From assembly GCF_002017865.1 (NCBI RefSeq), contig NZ_MTJN01000002.1, positions 3,348,001 to 3,412,000 of the forward strand: a stretch of DNA of 64,000 nt, in the 5' to 3' direction. The stretch's first letter is position 1. The number at the start of each line of letters is the position of its first letter. The position numbers and the translations under genes are program-made. Positions 55,546-64,000 of the stretch are shown in pieces. The DNA is from Rhodoferax fermentans (lineage in GTDB: Bacteria > Pseudomonadota > Gammaproteobacteria > Burkholderiales > Burkholderiaceae_C). Below the pieces are notes generated by a model. The model saw only the letters and a list, made by a program, of their open reading frames with translations, had not been told where the DNA came from and did not search any database.

Positions 55546-56923
55546 CCCGTCCGTGCCACTGGACGGCGGCCCGGCGCGTGCCCGCAAACCCGCCCTGAGC
55601 CTGTTCTGGCGCACCTTTTTCCTGCTGGCGCTGCTGTTGTTGGGCAGTGTGATTGCCTGGACCCAGACCCTGCTGCAGATGGAGTTTGAGCCCCGTGCGC
55701 TGCAGACAGCCGACCAGATCGCCTCGGTGGTAAACCTGAGCCGTGCGGCGGTGATGCACTCGGACGCGATTGCCCGGGTGTCCTTGTTCAAGACCATGAA
55801 GGACCAGGAGCACCTGACCATCCGTCTGCGTGAACCCAAGGATGTGTTTGAGGTGTTTCCCGCCACCGACCTGAACCGCCATGTGGTTGCGCAACTGCAG
55901 TCGCGCCTGGGGGCAGACACCATTGTGGCCAGCAGTGTCAACCAGGTGCAGGGACTGTGGGTGGGTTTCTCCATCGACAAAGACCGGTATTGGTTGCAGA
56001 CCGAGCGCAACCGCTTTGACCAACCCACCCGGCAGACCTGGACGGTCTGGCTGCTGACTGCGGCGGTGTTGTCACTGGCGGGTGCCGCCGGTATTGCGCG
56101 CCTGATCAACCGGCCACTCAAAGACCTGTCGCAAGCGGCCAGCCGGGTGCACGAAGGTGACTTTGAGGCCAGCACACTCGATGAGACCGTAAGCACCCAG
56201 GAAATCCGGGCGGTGAACATTGGCTTCAACCGCATGACCCGCAAACTCGCGCAGATCGAACAGGACCGCACGGTGATGCTGGCAGGCATCTCACACGACC
56301 TGCGCACCCCGCTGGCGCGATTGCGGTTGGAGGCAGAAATGAGTGTGCCCGACGCGCAGGCACGCGAGGCCATGGTGGGCGACATCGCGCAGCTCGACGC
56401 GATCATCGGCAAATTTCTGGACTACGCCCGCCCAGGCGACATGCGGCTGGTGCCGGTGTCACTCAACCACATGGTCGAGACCTGTCTGGAGCCATTGCGC
56501 AAACGCAGTGACCTCGACTTCAAGCTGGCGCTGCAAGACGGCCTGATGGTGTTGGCCGACCCGGTGGAGCTGCAACGCGCCCTGGTCAACCTGCTCGAAA
56601 ACGCCGCCCGTTATGGCAAGTCCGATGGCACAGAGCTGGCGCGGGTGGACATCTCGGCACGTTACAGCAACGACAAGGTGCTGCTGCGCCTGCGTGACCA
56701 CGGCAATGGTGTGCCACCCGAACAGCTCAAACACCTCACCACACCGTTCTTCAGGGGTGACTCGGCCCGCTCGGCGGCCAACAGCACCGGGCTCGGGCTG
56801 GCGATTGTGGAGCAAACCATCTCGCGCATGGGTGGCGCCTTTGACCTGAGCAACGCCAACGGCGGCGGCCTGTGCGCCAACATCGTGTTGCGCCGGGCCA
56901 CTGGTAGCGCGGTCGCGGCTTGA
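55529..56923 (+). CDS. envZ: EnvZ-like sensor histidine kinase
   Basis: A 464-residue inner-membrane sensor with two membrane helices flanking a periplasmic domain (about 65-170), a HAMP linker (ARLINRPLKDLSQAASRVHEGDF), the phosphoacceptor MLAGISHDLRTPLARLRLE (His near 255), N-box NLLENAARYGK and G-box GLGLAIV. HDLRTPL is typical of the EnvZ group. It should phosphorylate the preceding regulator. The start lies inside ompR. The stimulus cannot be read from the periplasmic sequence. Confidence 0.92.
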   Translation: MTTASNPSVPLDGGPARARKPALSLFWRTFFLLALLLLGSVIAWTQTLLQMEFEPRALQTADQIASVVNLSRAAVMHSDAIARVSLFKTMKDQEHLTIRLREPKDVFEVFPATDLNRHVVAQLQSRLGADTIVASSVNQVQGLWVGFSIDKDRYWLQTERNRFDQPTRQTWTVWLLTAAVLSLAGAAGIARLINRPLKDLSQAASRVHEGDFEASTLDETVSTQEIRAVNIGFNRMTRKLAQIEQDRTVMLAGISHDLRTPLARLRLEAEMSVPDAQAREAMVGDIAQLDAIIGKFLDYARPGDMRLVPVSLNHMVETCLEPLRKRSDLDFKLALQDGLMVLADPVELQRALVNLLENAARYGKSDGTELARVDISARYSNDKVLLRLRDHGNGVPPEQLKHLTTPFFRGDSARSAANSTGLGLAIVEQTISRMGGAFDLSNANGGGLCANIVLRRATGSAVAA

Positions 56924-56992
56924 CACTACACCATCCGCTCAGGCGGCAGGGTTGGTCTGCAAATTCTGTATCCAGTTTGGACAAACCATTGG

Positions 56993-57030
56993 CTGGTCAG
57001 TAACCAGTTCAGTCAGCGGGCTGCTGACTG
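56993..57030. promoter_or_regulatory. inverted repeats upstream of the hydrogenase operon
   Basis: CTGGT-5-ACCAG (56993-57007) and CAGTCAGC-5-GCTGACTG (57010-57030, eight perfect pairs) lie adjacent, about 85-120 bases upstream of the sigma-54-like promoter. No T-run follows, so they look more like protein-binding sites, for instance for an NtrC-type activator, than an intrinsic terminator for envZ; both are inference. Confidence 0.45.
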
Positions 57031-57115
57031 ACACCACCTACACCGCAGGCCACCGGCACAACAAATCAAACACTTAGCCTTGCCTGCTCAGGACTTACCC
57101 TAGCGTCTTCCCAAA

Positions 57116-57131
57116 TGGCACGCAACTTGAT
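57116..57131 (+). promoter_or_regulatory. sigma-54-like promoter of the hydrogenase operon
   Basis: TGGCACG (57116-57122), a four-base spacer CAAC and TTGAT (57127-57131) match the -24/-12 consensus TGGCACG-N4-TTGC(A/T) except at the last G-C position, where A replaces C. It lies 40 bases before the hupS ATG. Hydrogenase promoters of related betaproteobacteria depend on RpoN and a HoxA-type activator, which supports the reading. Confidence 0.6.
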
Positions 57132-57170
57132 CTACCTCAATCGTCCAACAAAAACGATGGAGACAAGCCA

Positions 57171-58247
57171 ATGGAGACTTTCTACGAAGTCATGCGTCGC
57201 CAGGGTATATCCCGGCGCAGTTTGCTCAAATACTGTTCACTGACCGCCACCTCACTCGGCCTGGCACCGTCTTTTGTGCCGCAGATCGCCCACGCGATGG
57301 AGACCAAACCGCGCACCCCGGTGCTGTGGTTGCATGGCCTGGAATGCACCTGCTGCTCCGAGAGTTTCATCCGCAGTGCCCACCCGCTGGCCAAAGACGT
57401 GGTGTTGTCCATGATCTCGCTGGACTACGACGACACCCTGATGGCCGCCGCCGGGCACCAGGCCGAGGCGATTCTGGAAGAGGTGATGACCAAGTACAAG
57501 GGCAACTACATCCTGGCTGTGGAGGGCAACCCGCCGCTCAACGAAGACGGCATGTTCTGCATCCAATCGGGCAAACCCTTCATCGACAAGCTCAAACGTG
57601 TGGCCAAGGACGCCAAGGCGGTGATCGCCTGGGGTTCCTGCGCCTCCTGGGGCTGTGTGCAGGCGGCCAAACCCAACCCGACCCAGGCCACACCGATCCA
57701 CAAGGTGATCACCGACAAACCCATCATCAAGGTGCCCGGCTGCCCGCCGATTGCCGAGGTGATGACTGGCGTGATCACCTACATGCTGACCTTTGACAAG
57801 ATCCCCGAGCTGGACCGTCAGGGCCGACCCAAGATGTTCTACAGCCAGCGCATCCACGACAAGTGTTACCGCCGTCCGCACTTTGATGCAGGGCAATTTG
57901 TCGAGGCCTTTGATGACGAGAGCGCGCGCAAGGGCTACTGCCTCTACAAGGTCGGCTGCAAAGGCCCCACCACCTACAACGCCTGCTCCACCGTGATGTG
58001 GAACGAGGGCACCAGCTTCCCGATCAAGGCTGGCCACGGCTGTATCGGCTGCTCTGAAGATGGCTTCTGGGACAAAGGCTCGTTCTATGACCGCCTGACC
58101 ACCATCCACCAGTTTGGTGTGGAAGGCACCGCCGACAAGATTGGTGGCACGGCGGCGGCCGTTGTTGGTGCGGCAGTCGTCGCCCATGCGGCGGTATCGG
58201 CCATCAGCCGGGCTGTCGCCAAAGACAAACCCACAAGCAACGCCTGA
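57171..58247 (+). CDS. hupS: [NiFe]-hydrogenase small subunit, oxygen-tolerant membrane-bound type
   Basis: HupS (HoxK/HyaA) carries the iron-sulfur clusters that pass electrons from H2 to the membrane. The 358-residue precursor has a twin-arginine signal (SRRSLLK near residue 14) and a C-terminal hydrophobic anchor (about 325-345). The proximal-cluster region reads LECTCCSE and [12 protein letters not shown], so both supernumerary cysteines of oxygen-tolerant group 1d enzymes (C19 and C120 in HoxK numbering) are present. Medial and distal cluster ligands follow ([26 protein letters not shown]). GGAGA precedes the ATG. It heads the hup operon. Confidence 0.96.
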   Translation: METFYEVMRRQGISRRSLLKYCSLTATSLGLAPSFVPQIAHAMETKPRTPVLWLHGLECTCCSESFIRSAHPLAKDVVLSMISLDYDDTLMAAAGHQAEAILEEVMTKYKGNYILAVEGNPPLNEDGMFCIQSGKPFIDKLKRVAKDAKAVIAWGSCASWGCVQAAKPNPTQATPIHKVITDKPIIKVPGCPPIAEVMTGVITYMLTFDKIPELDRQGRPKMFYSQRIHDKCYRRPHFDAGQFVEAFDDESARKGYCLYKVGCKGPTTYNACSTVMWNEGTSFPIKAGHGCIGCSEDGFWDKGSFYDRLTTIHQFGVEGTADKIGGTAAAVVGAAVVAHAAVSAISRAVAKDKPTSNA

Positions 58248-58273
58248 CCCACCATTTCAAGGACAAGAACACC

Positions 58274-60130
58274 ATGGGCGCTTACGACACACAAGGCTTC
58301 AAGTTAGACAACACCGGGCGGCGCATTGTTGTTGACCCGGTGACCCGCATCGAGGGTCACATGCGCTGTGAAGTCAACGTTGACAAAGACAACATCATCC
58401 GCAACGCGGTATCCACCGGCACCATGTGGCGGGGGCTGGAGGTCATCCTCAAAGGCCGCGACCCACGTGACGCCTGGGCTTTTGTGGAACGCATCTGCGG
58501 TGTCTGCACCGGCTGCCATGCCCTGACATCGGTCAGAGCCGTCGAAGATGCACTGGGCATCACCATCCCCAAAAATGCTTACCTGATCCGTGAGATCATG
58601 GCCAAAACGCTGCAAGTGCACGACCACGCGGTGCACTTTTACCACCTGCATGCGCTGGACTGGGTGGACATTGTCTCGGCACTCAAAGCCGACCCCAAGA
58701 AGACCAGCGAACTGCAACAACTGGTCTCACCGTCCCACCCGCTGTCGTCGCCGGGTTATTTCAGGGACATCCAGAACCGGCTGAAAAAGTTTGTGGAAAG
58801 TGGCCAACTGGGTCCTTTTGCCAATGGCTACTGGGGCAGCAAAGCGTATGTCTTGCCCGCAGAAGCCAATCTGATGGCGGTCACCCATTACCTCGAAGCG
58901 CTTGACCTGCAAAAGGACTGGGTCAAGATCCACACCATCTTCGGTGGCAAAAACCCGCACCCCAACTACCTGGTAGGCGGTGTGCCCTGTGCCATCAACC
59001 TTGATGGCGACGGTGCGGCGGGTGCTCCCGTCAACATGGAGCGGCTCAACTTCGTCAAGGCACGTATTGACGAAATGATCGAGTTCAACAAAAACGTCTA
59101 CATCCCCGACGTATTGGCCATTGGCACGATCTACAAACAAGCTGGCTGGCTGTATGGCGGTGGCCTGAGCGCCACCAATGTCAGTGATTACGGCACCTAC
59201 GAAAAGGTCATGGGTGATGCCAAAACCCAGCAGCTGCCTGGCGGTGCCATCCTCAACGGCAACTGGGACGAGATCCTGCCGATTGACCCGCGCGACCCCG
59301 AACAGGTGCAGGAGTTTGTCTCACACAGCTGGTACAAATATGCCGACGACACCAAGGGCTTGCACCCTTGGGACGGTGTCACCGAACCCCACTATGCGTT
59401 GGGCGACAAAACCAAGGGCAGCAAGACCAACATCGAGGAAATTGACGAAAGCGCCAAATACTCCTGGATCAAGTCACCCCGCTGGCGCGGTCACGCCATG
59501 GAAGTCGGGCCCTTGTCGCGCTACATCCTGGCCTATGCCCATGCCAGCAAGGGCAACAGCTATGCGCAACGTCCCAAAGAACAGATTGAGTACTCGGCGC
59601 AAGTCATCAACAGCGTCTTCCCCAAGGCCTTGGGTCTGCCAGAAACACAATACACCGCCAAACAGTTGTTGCCCACCACCATTGGCCGCACCCTGGCACG
59701 GGCACTGGAAGGCCAATATTGCGGCGAAATGATGCTCGACGATTTCAACGAGTTGGTCGCCAACATCAAGGCGGGTGACCGCAGCACCGCCAATGTCGAC
59801 AAATGGGACCCGGCCACCTGGCCCAAAGAGGCCAAAGGGGTTGGCACGGTGGCTGCGCCACGCGGCATGCTGGGCCACTGGATCAAGATCAAAGACGGCA
59901 AGATCGAAAACTACCAATGTGTGGTGCCCACCACCTGGAATGGCAGCCCACGCGATGCCAAGGGACAGATTGGGGCGTTTGAGGCCTCGCTGATGAACAC
60001 CCCCATGGTCAACCCCGAGCAGCCGCTGGAAATCTTGCGCACGCTGCATTCCTTTGACCCTTGCCTGGCCTGCTCCACCCATGTGATGAGCCCGGACGGC
60101 CAGGAAATGGCCAACGTCAAAGTGCGTTGA
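58274..60130 (+). CDS. hupL: [NiFe]-hydrogenase large subunit
   Basis: HupL holds the Ni-Fe active site. The L1 motif [20 protein letters not shown] (near 72) and the C-terminal L2 motif DPCLACSTH (near 594) provide the four cysteine ligands; L2 is followed by a 15-residue extension starting V-M-S-P that is cut by the HupD protease during maturation. The 618-residue length is typical. It follows hupS by 26 bases. The subunit is exported with HupS by the Tat system in the folded state. Confidence 0.96.
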   Translation: MGAYDTQGFKLDNTGRRIVVDPVTRIEGHMRCEVNVDKDNIIRNAVSTGTMWRGLEVILKGRDPRDAWAFVERICGVCTGCHALTSVRAVEDALGITIPKNAYLIREIMAKTLQVHDHAVHFYHLHALDWVDIVSALKADPKKTSELQQLVSPSHPLSSPGYFRDIQNRLKKFVESGQLGPFANGYWGSKAYVLPAEANLMAVTHYLEALDLQKDWVKIHTIFGGKNPHPNYLVGGVPCAINLDGDGAAGAPVNMERLNFVKARIDEMIEFNKNVYIPDVLAIGTIYKQAGWLYGGGLSATNVSDYGTYEKVMGDAKTQQLPGGAILNGNWDEILPIDPRDPEQVQEFVSHSWYKYADDTKGLHPWDGVTEPHYALGDKTKGSKTNIEEIDESAKYSWIKSPRWRGHAMEVGPLSRYILAYAHASKGNSYAQRPKEQIEYSAQVINSVFPKALGLPETQYTAKQLLPTTIGRTLARALEGQYCGEMMLDDFNELVANIKAGDRSTANVDKWDPATWPKEAKGVGTVAAPRGMLGHWIKIKDGKIENYQCVVPTTWNGSPRDAKGQIGAFEASLMNTPMVNPEQPLEILRTLHSFDPCLACSTHVMSPDGQEMANVKVR

Positions 60131-60165
60131 GTCACCCACACCCTATTTCGAGATTGGAGACCCTC

Positions 60166-60768
60166 ATGAAATTGTTGTCGCAAACCACTTGGCGCGGACT
60201 TGGCCTGACAGCCTTGGCTCTGTCGGCGCCACTGGCCCAGGCCCACACGGGTCACGGCACGTCGGGCATCGCCGAAGGCCTGGCCCACCCATTCGGCGCA
60301 GACCACTTGCTGGCCATGGTGGCTGTGGGCCTCTGGTCTGTCTCAGCCCTGCCCGCCAACAAGGCCTGGTGGGGGCCAGCCACCTTCATGCTGGCCTTGA
60401 TTGTCAGTGCTGCCCTGGGGGCTGCCGGTTTGCGTCTGCCGTTCCTGGAACAGCTGATCTCTCTGAGTGTGGTGCTGTTTGGTGTCATGCTGGTCACAAG
60501 CCGCCTGAAGATGCCGGTGGCGTTGGGTCTGGGCCTGGTGGCACTGGCTGCCTCGCTGCATGGGGTGGCACACGGCGCAGAAACACCTGAAACCGGTTTT
60601 GCGGCCTACGCAACGGGCTTTTTGGCGACCACGGCCACCCTGCATTTTGGTGGCGTGGCCATCGGCTTGGGCATCCGCAAATACCTGGCCGACAAGTCGA
60701 CCTGGGTCATGGCCGGTTTGGGCACGCTCTGCAGTGGTGCTGGCCTGTACCTGTTTAGTCAACTCTGA
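60166..60768 (+). CDS. hupE: HupE/UreJ-type nickel permease
   Basis: The 200-residue membrane protein has an N-terminal signal-like helix (cleavage near AQA), then HTGHG and the diagnostic HPFGADHLLAMVAVGLW, whose histidine and aspartate are needed for metal transport in this family. Six further hydrophobic helices follow. It is expected to admit nickel for hydrogenase assembly. ATG at 60166 has GGAGA upstream. It lies between hupL and hupC, as in several proteobacterial hup operons. Confidence 0.92.
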   Translation: MKLLSQTTWRGLGLTALALSAPLAQAHTGHGTSGIAEGLAHPFGADHLLAMVAVGLWSVSALPANKAWWGPATFMLALIVSAALGAAGLRLPFLEQLISLSVVLFGVMLVTSRLKMPVALGLGLVALAASLHGVAHGAETPETGFAAYATGFLATTATLHFGGVAIGLGIRKYLADKSTWVMAGLGTLCSGAGLYLFSQL

Positions 60769-60805
60769 TCCAAGTCTGGCGCATGCCCCCTCACGAGGAG
60801 ACACC

Positions 60806-61549
60806 ATGAACACCCACAGCGTTTCACCCGCCGCAGACGACCTCCAAGCGGCTTTGCCTACCGAAGCGGAAGAGTTGGCCAAGAGTTCTTCCATCAAGTC
60901 GGTCTACGTTTACGAAGCACCGGTACGTGTCTGGCATTGGGTCAACGCCTCGGCCATCACCGTCCTGTGCATCACCGGTTATCTGATTGGTTCACCCTTG
61001 CCCACCATGCCCGGCGAGGCCAGCGCCCACTTTCTGATGGGTTACATCCGGTTCACCCACTTCACGGCAGCCTATATCCTGGCCATCGGCCTGCTCGGGC
61101 GCATCTACTGGGCGTTTGTGGGCAACCACCATGCACGCGAGCTGTTTTGGGTGCCTCTGTGGCAACGCGCCTACTGGGTGGAAATGTTGTCCATGGTCAA
61201 GTGGTACGCCTTCATGGGCCCACGCCCCGGCCCCTACATCGGCCACAACCCGATGGCACGTTTTGCCATGGTTTTTGTGTTCATCATCACGGCCGTGTTC
61301 ATGATTTGCACCGGATTTGCCATGTATGGCGAGGGCTTGCAGGCAGGCTCCTGGGCGGACAAGTTGTTTGGCTGGGTGATCCCGCTGATGGGTCAGTCCC
61401 AAGACGTCCACACCTGGCACCACATGGGCATGTGGCTGATTGTGATATTTGCCGTCGTGCACATCTACGCGGCCATTCGCGAGGACATCATGGGCCGCCA
61501 GAGCATTGTCAGCACCATGATTTCCGGTTTTCGCACCTTCAAAGATTAA
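60806..61549 (+). CDS. hupC: Ni/Fe-hydrogenase b-type cytochrome subunit
   Basis: HupC (HoxZ/HyaC) is the di-heme cytochrome b that links the hydrogenase to quinones. The 247-residue protein has four membrane helices with conserved histidines in VRVWHWVNASAI, RFTHFTAAYIL, HTWHHMGMWLIV and AVVHIYAAIRED. The N-terminal 35 residues are polar and cytoplasmic. ATG at 60806 has GAGGAG upstream. The next gene starts five bases after the stop. Confidence 0.95.
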   Translation: MNTHSVSPAADDLQAALPTEAEELAKSSSIKSVYVYEAPVRVWHWVNASAITVLCITGYLIGSPLPTMPGEASAHFLMGYIRFTHFTAAYILAIGLLGRIYWAFVGNHHARELFWVPLWQRAYWVEMLSMVKWYAFMGPRPGPYIGHNPMARFAMVFVFIITAVFMICTGFAMYGEGLQAGSWADKLFGWVIPLMGQSQDVHTWHHMGMWLIVIFAVVHIYAAIREDIMGRQSIVSTMISGFRTFKD

Positions 61550-61554
61550 CCACC

Positions 61555-62190
61555 ATGCCCATGCAACAGCTGGTTGACGAACACATCGTTGTGCTGGGGA
61601 TTGGCAATGTCTTGTGGGCCGACGAAGGTTTTGGTGTGCGCTGCATTGAGGCCCTGCAACGCGATTGGACGTTTGCACCCCATGTGGAATTGATTGACGG
61701 CGGCACCCAGGGCCTCTACCTGATCCAGAACGTCCAGTCGGCCACGCGCTTGCTGATTTTTGATGCGATTGACTACGGCCTGGCACCCGGCACCTTGAAG
61801 CTGATTGAGAACGAGGACGTGCCCAAGTTCATGGGTGCCAAAAAGATGAGCCTGCACCAGACCGGCTTTCAGGAGGTGCTGTGTCTGGCGCAGCTCACCG
61901 GGCATTACCCGAGCCAGGTGCTGTTGATCGGCTGCCAGCCCGAAGAACTGGAAGACTATGGTGGTAGCCTGCGTCCCGTCGTTAGACAGGCCATGACGCC
62001 AGCCTTGACCCAAGCCATTGACGCCCTGACAGCCTGGGGTGCCCAACCCCAACGACGTGCCCAAGCCCTGCCAGAAGACGCCGCCCTGACGGGCCCCATG
62101 CTGACGCTGGCGCGGTATGAACGTGAGCGCCCCAGCGCCGAGCAGGCCTGCCGCCAGGGGGACGACCGCTTTATGCCCAAGGTCCTCTGA
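61555..62190 (+). CDS. hupD: HupD/HyaD hydrogenase maturation protease
   Basis: HupD removes the C-terminal extension of HupL after nickel insertion. The 211-residue protein has IVVLGIGNVLWADEGFGVR, with the Asp/Glu metal ligands of the family, then LLIFDAIDYGLAPGTL and KMSLHQTGFQEVL containing the third ligand histidine. A C-terminal ~50-residue polar tail extends beyond the E. coli HyaD core. ATG at 61555 is used; the stop overlaps hupF by one base (TGATG). Confidence 0.94.
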   Translation: MPMQQLVDEHIVVLGIGNVLWADEGFGVRCIEALQRDWTFAPHVELIDGGTQGLYLIQNVQSATRLLIFDAIDYGLAPGTLKLIENEDVPKFMGAKKMSLHQTGFQEVLCLAQLTGHYPSQVLLIGCQPEELEDYGGSLRPVVRQAMTPALTQAIDALTAWGAQPQRRAQALPEDAALTGPMLTLARYERERPSAEQACRQGDDRFMPKVL

Positions 62191-62501
62191 TGTGTATTGG
62201 CATCCCGATGCAGGTGACAGCGCTTGAACCCGGCTTTGCCTGGGTTGACGGGCGCGGTGAAAGCCGACGCGTCAGAACCAACCTGATTGAGCACTGCGCG
62301 CCCGGCCAATGGTTGCTGGTGTTTCTGGACGACGCGCGCGAGTTGATCAGCGCTGAACGCGCGACCGAAGTCAATGCCACGCTGGACCTGCTGATGTCTG
62401 CACTGGGGCACCGTGGCCCAGGCACCTTGCTGGACGAACCCGGCTTTTCTCTGCCCTCCGGTATGGATGTGCAAACCATTCAACAGATGACACAAAGCTG
62501 A
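62190..62501 (+). CDS. hupF: HypC/HupF family hydrogenase chaperone
   Basis: The 103-residue protein starts MCIGIPMQVTALEPGFAWVDG, with the essential N-terminal cysteine after Met that binds the iron-carbonyl intermediate in the HypC family. HupF members of hydrogenase operons protect the large subunit at high oxygen in addition to HypC. The start overlaps the hupD stop. The C-terminal 25 residues extend beyond a minimal HypC. Confidence 0.93.
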   Translation: MCIGIPMQVTALEPGFAWVDGRGESRRVRTNLIEHCAPGQWLLVFLDDARELISAERATEVNATLDLLMSALGHRGPGTLLDEPGFSLPSGMDVQTIQQMTQS

Positions 62502-62526
62502 TCAACACACAACATTGGAGCCACCC

Positions 62527-62991
62527 ATGACCCACTTTGACATCGACGCCCCGCCACTCCTAGCCCAACTGGTCCACAAACACCAAGCCTCATGGATAAA
62601 CTTTGACAACCTAAAGGCCTGGCTGGCCAACCAGCACGGTGATCACGTCTTGTTATTTGCTGGCGACCCGATCCGCTTCCCGGAAGCGGTGGACGTGGCG
62701 GTGGTCTTGCCGGAACTGCAAAAAGCCAGCGCCTCAGTGGGTCGCCCGTTCGGCATGGCAGTTGCTGTGCCTGACACGGCTGAAGCCCTGGCCAAAACAT
62801 TCGGCTCGCAACGCTGGCCCACCTTGATGTTTTTCAGAGATGGTGACTATGTGACCACCCTGTCAGGCATGCACGACTGGACCGACTACCTGGCGCTGCT
62901 GGCCCAAGCCCTTGCCACTCCCAAAGGTCGCGCGCCCACCATTGGCATCCCGCTGGTCAGTAGCCAAGCGCCAACCGCCAGCTGCCACTGA
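62527..62991 (+). CDS. hupG: HupG/HyaE thioredoxin-like chaperone
   Basis: The 154-residue protein fits the HyaE/HupG family of thioredoxin-fold proteins that lack the redox CxxC. Visible segments include the beta strand HVLLFAGDPIRFPEAVDVAVVLPEL and RWPTLMFFRDGDYVTTLSG. HyaE binds the Tat signal of the small subunit and delays export until the cofactor is complete. ATG at 62527 follows GGAG and is preferred over an upstream start at 62515. Confidence 0.88.
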   Translation: MTHFDIDAPPLLAQLVHKHQASWINFDNLKAWLANQHGDHVLLFAGDPIRFPEAVDVAVVLPELQKASASVGRPFGMAVAVPDTAEALAKTFGSQRWPTLMFFRDGDYVTTLSGMHDWTDYLALLAQALATPKGRAPTIGIPLVSSQAPTASCH

Positions 62992-63025
62992 GCGCCCTCA
63001 CCTTTTGCCAGATTGCGAGCCCCAC

Positions 63026-63910
63026 ATGTTTGACATCAAACCGTTTCCCATTCCCGTGGTAGCCGATCTTGGCCCCGGCAGTTATTCAGAAGACGAGACG
63101 CTGGACTACATCTCCATGCCACAGGGCATGGAAACCTTCCACACACCGGTGTTGCCAGAGCCAGAAGAGATTGCCCAACATGCGGGGGCGGTTCAAGTGC
63201 TGCATGAGGTGCTTGGCGCCCTGCGCCAAGTGGCCGAAGGTGCCGCCCCCCAACACACCACAGCCCGCATCACGCTGGCTGGCCTGACGACACCAGACCT
63301 GAGCCTGATCAACCAGGTATTGGGTGAAGGCGAAGTCAGCGCACAGGTGTTGGCCGAACACGGCACACCCGGACTGCAAATCCAGGAATCTGTTTTTGCC
63401 GGTATCTGGCGCGTCATTGCATCTCAAGCGGATGGCACGGTCAGCGACTGGATTGAAGTGGGCGCGGTGCCTGAGGTGCTGCGTCAAACCGCAGCACTGG
63501 ACGGCAGCCAGACCAGCACCGCCACCTTGTCCATGCCACCCGATGTGATGAACGCCCCCAGCGTGTTGGTCGAGCTGCAAGACCAGCGCCAGACCTGGCT
63601 GCCGGGTCAGATCCCCCACGTGGTTAATCTGAGCCTGCTGCCCCTGACACCCATGGACATTGCTTACCTGGACCACCAGCTGGGCACCGGTCGGGTGCTG
63701 ATCCTCTCGCGCGGTTATGGCAACTGCCGCATCACCAACTGCTGTGTGCCCCACACCTGGCGGGTGGTCTATTACAACTCACAAGACGCGGTGATCCTGA
63801 ACTCCGTGGAGGTGACCGACATGCCCGAAGTCGCCTGCGCCGCACCGGAAGACCTGCTTGATTCAGTGCACCGTCTGCATGAAGTTTTGTTATGGGTCAA
63901 CCAGTCTTGA
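63026..63910 (+). CDS. hupH: HupH/HyaF hydrogenase expression/formation protein
   Basis: The 294-residue soluble protein starts MFDIKPFPIPVVADLGPGS and carries SRGYGNCRITNCCVPHTWRVVYYNS near the C-terminus, a conserved Cys-rich segment of HyaF/HupH. It takes part in assembly of the small-subunit clusters in oxygen-exposed cells, by analogy with HoxQ. ATG at 63026 follows the hupG stop by 34 bases. It overlaps the next gene by 19 bases. Confidence 0.92.
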   Translation: MFDIKPFPIPVVADLGPGSYSEDETLDYISMPQGMETFHTPVLPEPEEIAQHAGAVQVLHEVLGALRQVAEGAAPQHTTARITLAGLTTPDLSLINQVLGEGEVSAQVLAEHGTPGLQIQESVFAGIWRVIASQADGTVSDWIEVGAVPEVLRQTAALDGSQTSTATLSMPPDVMNAPSVLVELQDQRQTWLPGQIPHVVNLSLLPLTPMDIAYLDHQLGTGRVLILSRGYGNCRITNCCVPHTWRVVYYNSQDAVILNSVEVTDMPEVACAAPEDLLDSVHRLHEVLLWVNQS

Positions 63911-64000
63911 GCGGCGTGAACGGTCAACAGTTTGAAGGCAGCTACCTGGGCGACAGCTCACGCCTGCCCGCGCACGCCAAGCTGGAGTGCAAGATCTGCT
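63892..64000 (+). CDS. hupI: HupI/HoxR rubredoxin, 5' end only
   Basis: ATG at 63892 opens a frame reading M-G-Q-P-V-L-S-G and ending at the window edge in LECKICW-type sequence (L-E-C-K-I-C), the first metal-binding Cys pair of a rubredoxin. The gene order hupG-hupH-hupI is standard. In Ralstonia eutropha the equivalent HoxR supports hydrogenase function under oxygen. The second Cys pair is outside the window. Confidence 0.85.
   Translation, partial: MGQPVLSGVNGQQFEGSYLGDSSRLPAHAKLECKIC

Noticed and set aside
1..64000. CRISPR arrays, rRNA and tRNA genes
   Set aside because: No regularly spaced direct repeats, no rRNA segments and no cloverleaf with a TTCGA-type arm were noticed; a covariance-model search could still find an overlooked tRNA.

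Overview
The window looks like the chromosome of a betaproteobacterium of the Comamonadaceae (Rhodoferax/Polaromonas-like). The basis is overall protein resemblance, roughly 58-62% GC in most genes by eye, the gene order yebC-purD-hemF-nadD-rsfS-rlmH-maf-rng, and a dispersed family of short palindromes with an AGCCCTT...AAGGGCT core next to TAGCTAT. The genus is inference; no rRNA or tRNA gene was seen. 

Layout. 1-5717 (minus): the start of an alpha-E protein and its ATP-grasp partner, a ComEC DNA-uptake channel and an NSS-type sodium symporter. 5952-9336 (minus): tcdA, cpoB, pal, tolB. 9398-26320: a surface-glycan (LPS/LOS) region with eight glycosyltransferase-like genes plus a DUF6492-like protein, msbA, rfbF-rfbG-rfbH, a split transketolase and an SDR oxidoreductase. 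One transferase gene (22043-23068) is strikingly AT-rich. No Wzx, Wzy or O-antigen ligase gene is visible. 26375-33431 (minus): a tight housekeeping operon from yebC to rng. 33490-35678: a HerA-like ATPase and upp. 35679-40385: accessory zone with a lipoprotein hydrolase, an autotransporter, an IS5-family element and a small orphan ORF. 40428-46006: sbcB, relA, an alpha/beta hydrolase and bdhA. 46272-49217: a BvgS/EvgS-like hybrid sensor kinase interrupted by an in-frame TAG. 49261-56923: CoA-transferase, GNAT, a Ser/Thr kinase-HDOD-GAF fusion, a SIMPL protein and an OmpR/EnvZ-type two-component pair. 57171-64000: a membrane-bound [NiFe] uptake hydrogenase operon (hupS-hupL-hupE-hupC-hupD-hupF-hupG-hupH-hupI), preceded by a near-consensus sigma-54 promoter and cut by the window end.

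How the genes work together. RfbF, RfbG and RfbH should produce a CDP-4-keto-3,6-dideoxyhexose. The immediately following two-subunit transketolase and SDR reductase suggest that a two-carbon branch is added to C-4 and then reduced, analogous to yersiniose synthesis but with a transketolase in place of the YerE-type enzyme. The next gene resembles abequosyltransferases and could transfer the product. The hydrogenase small subunit carries the two extra cysteines of oxygen-tolerant enzymes, and its operon encodes electron transfer (HupC), nickel uptake (HupE) and maturation (HupD, F, G, H, I).

Other points worth attention are the amber-interrupted sensor kinase, C8/G8 tracts in the autotransporter gene and upstream of the sensor, palindromic repeats inside comEC, and RsfS with long histone-like tails.
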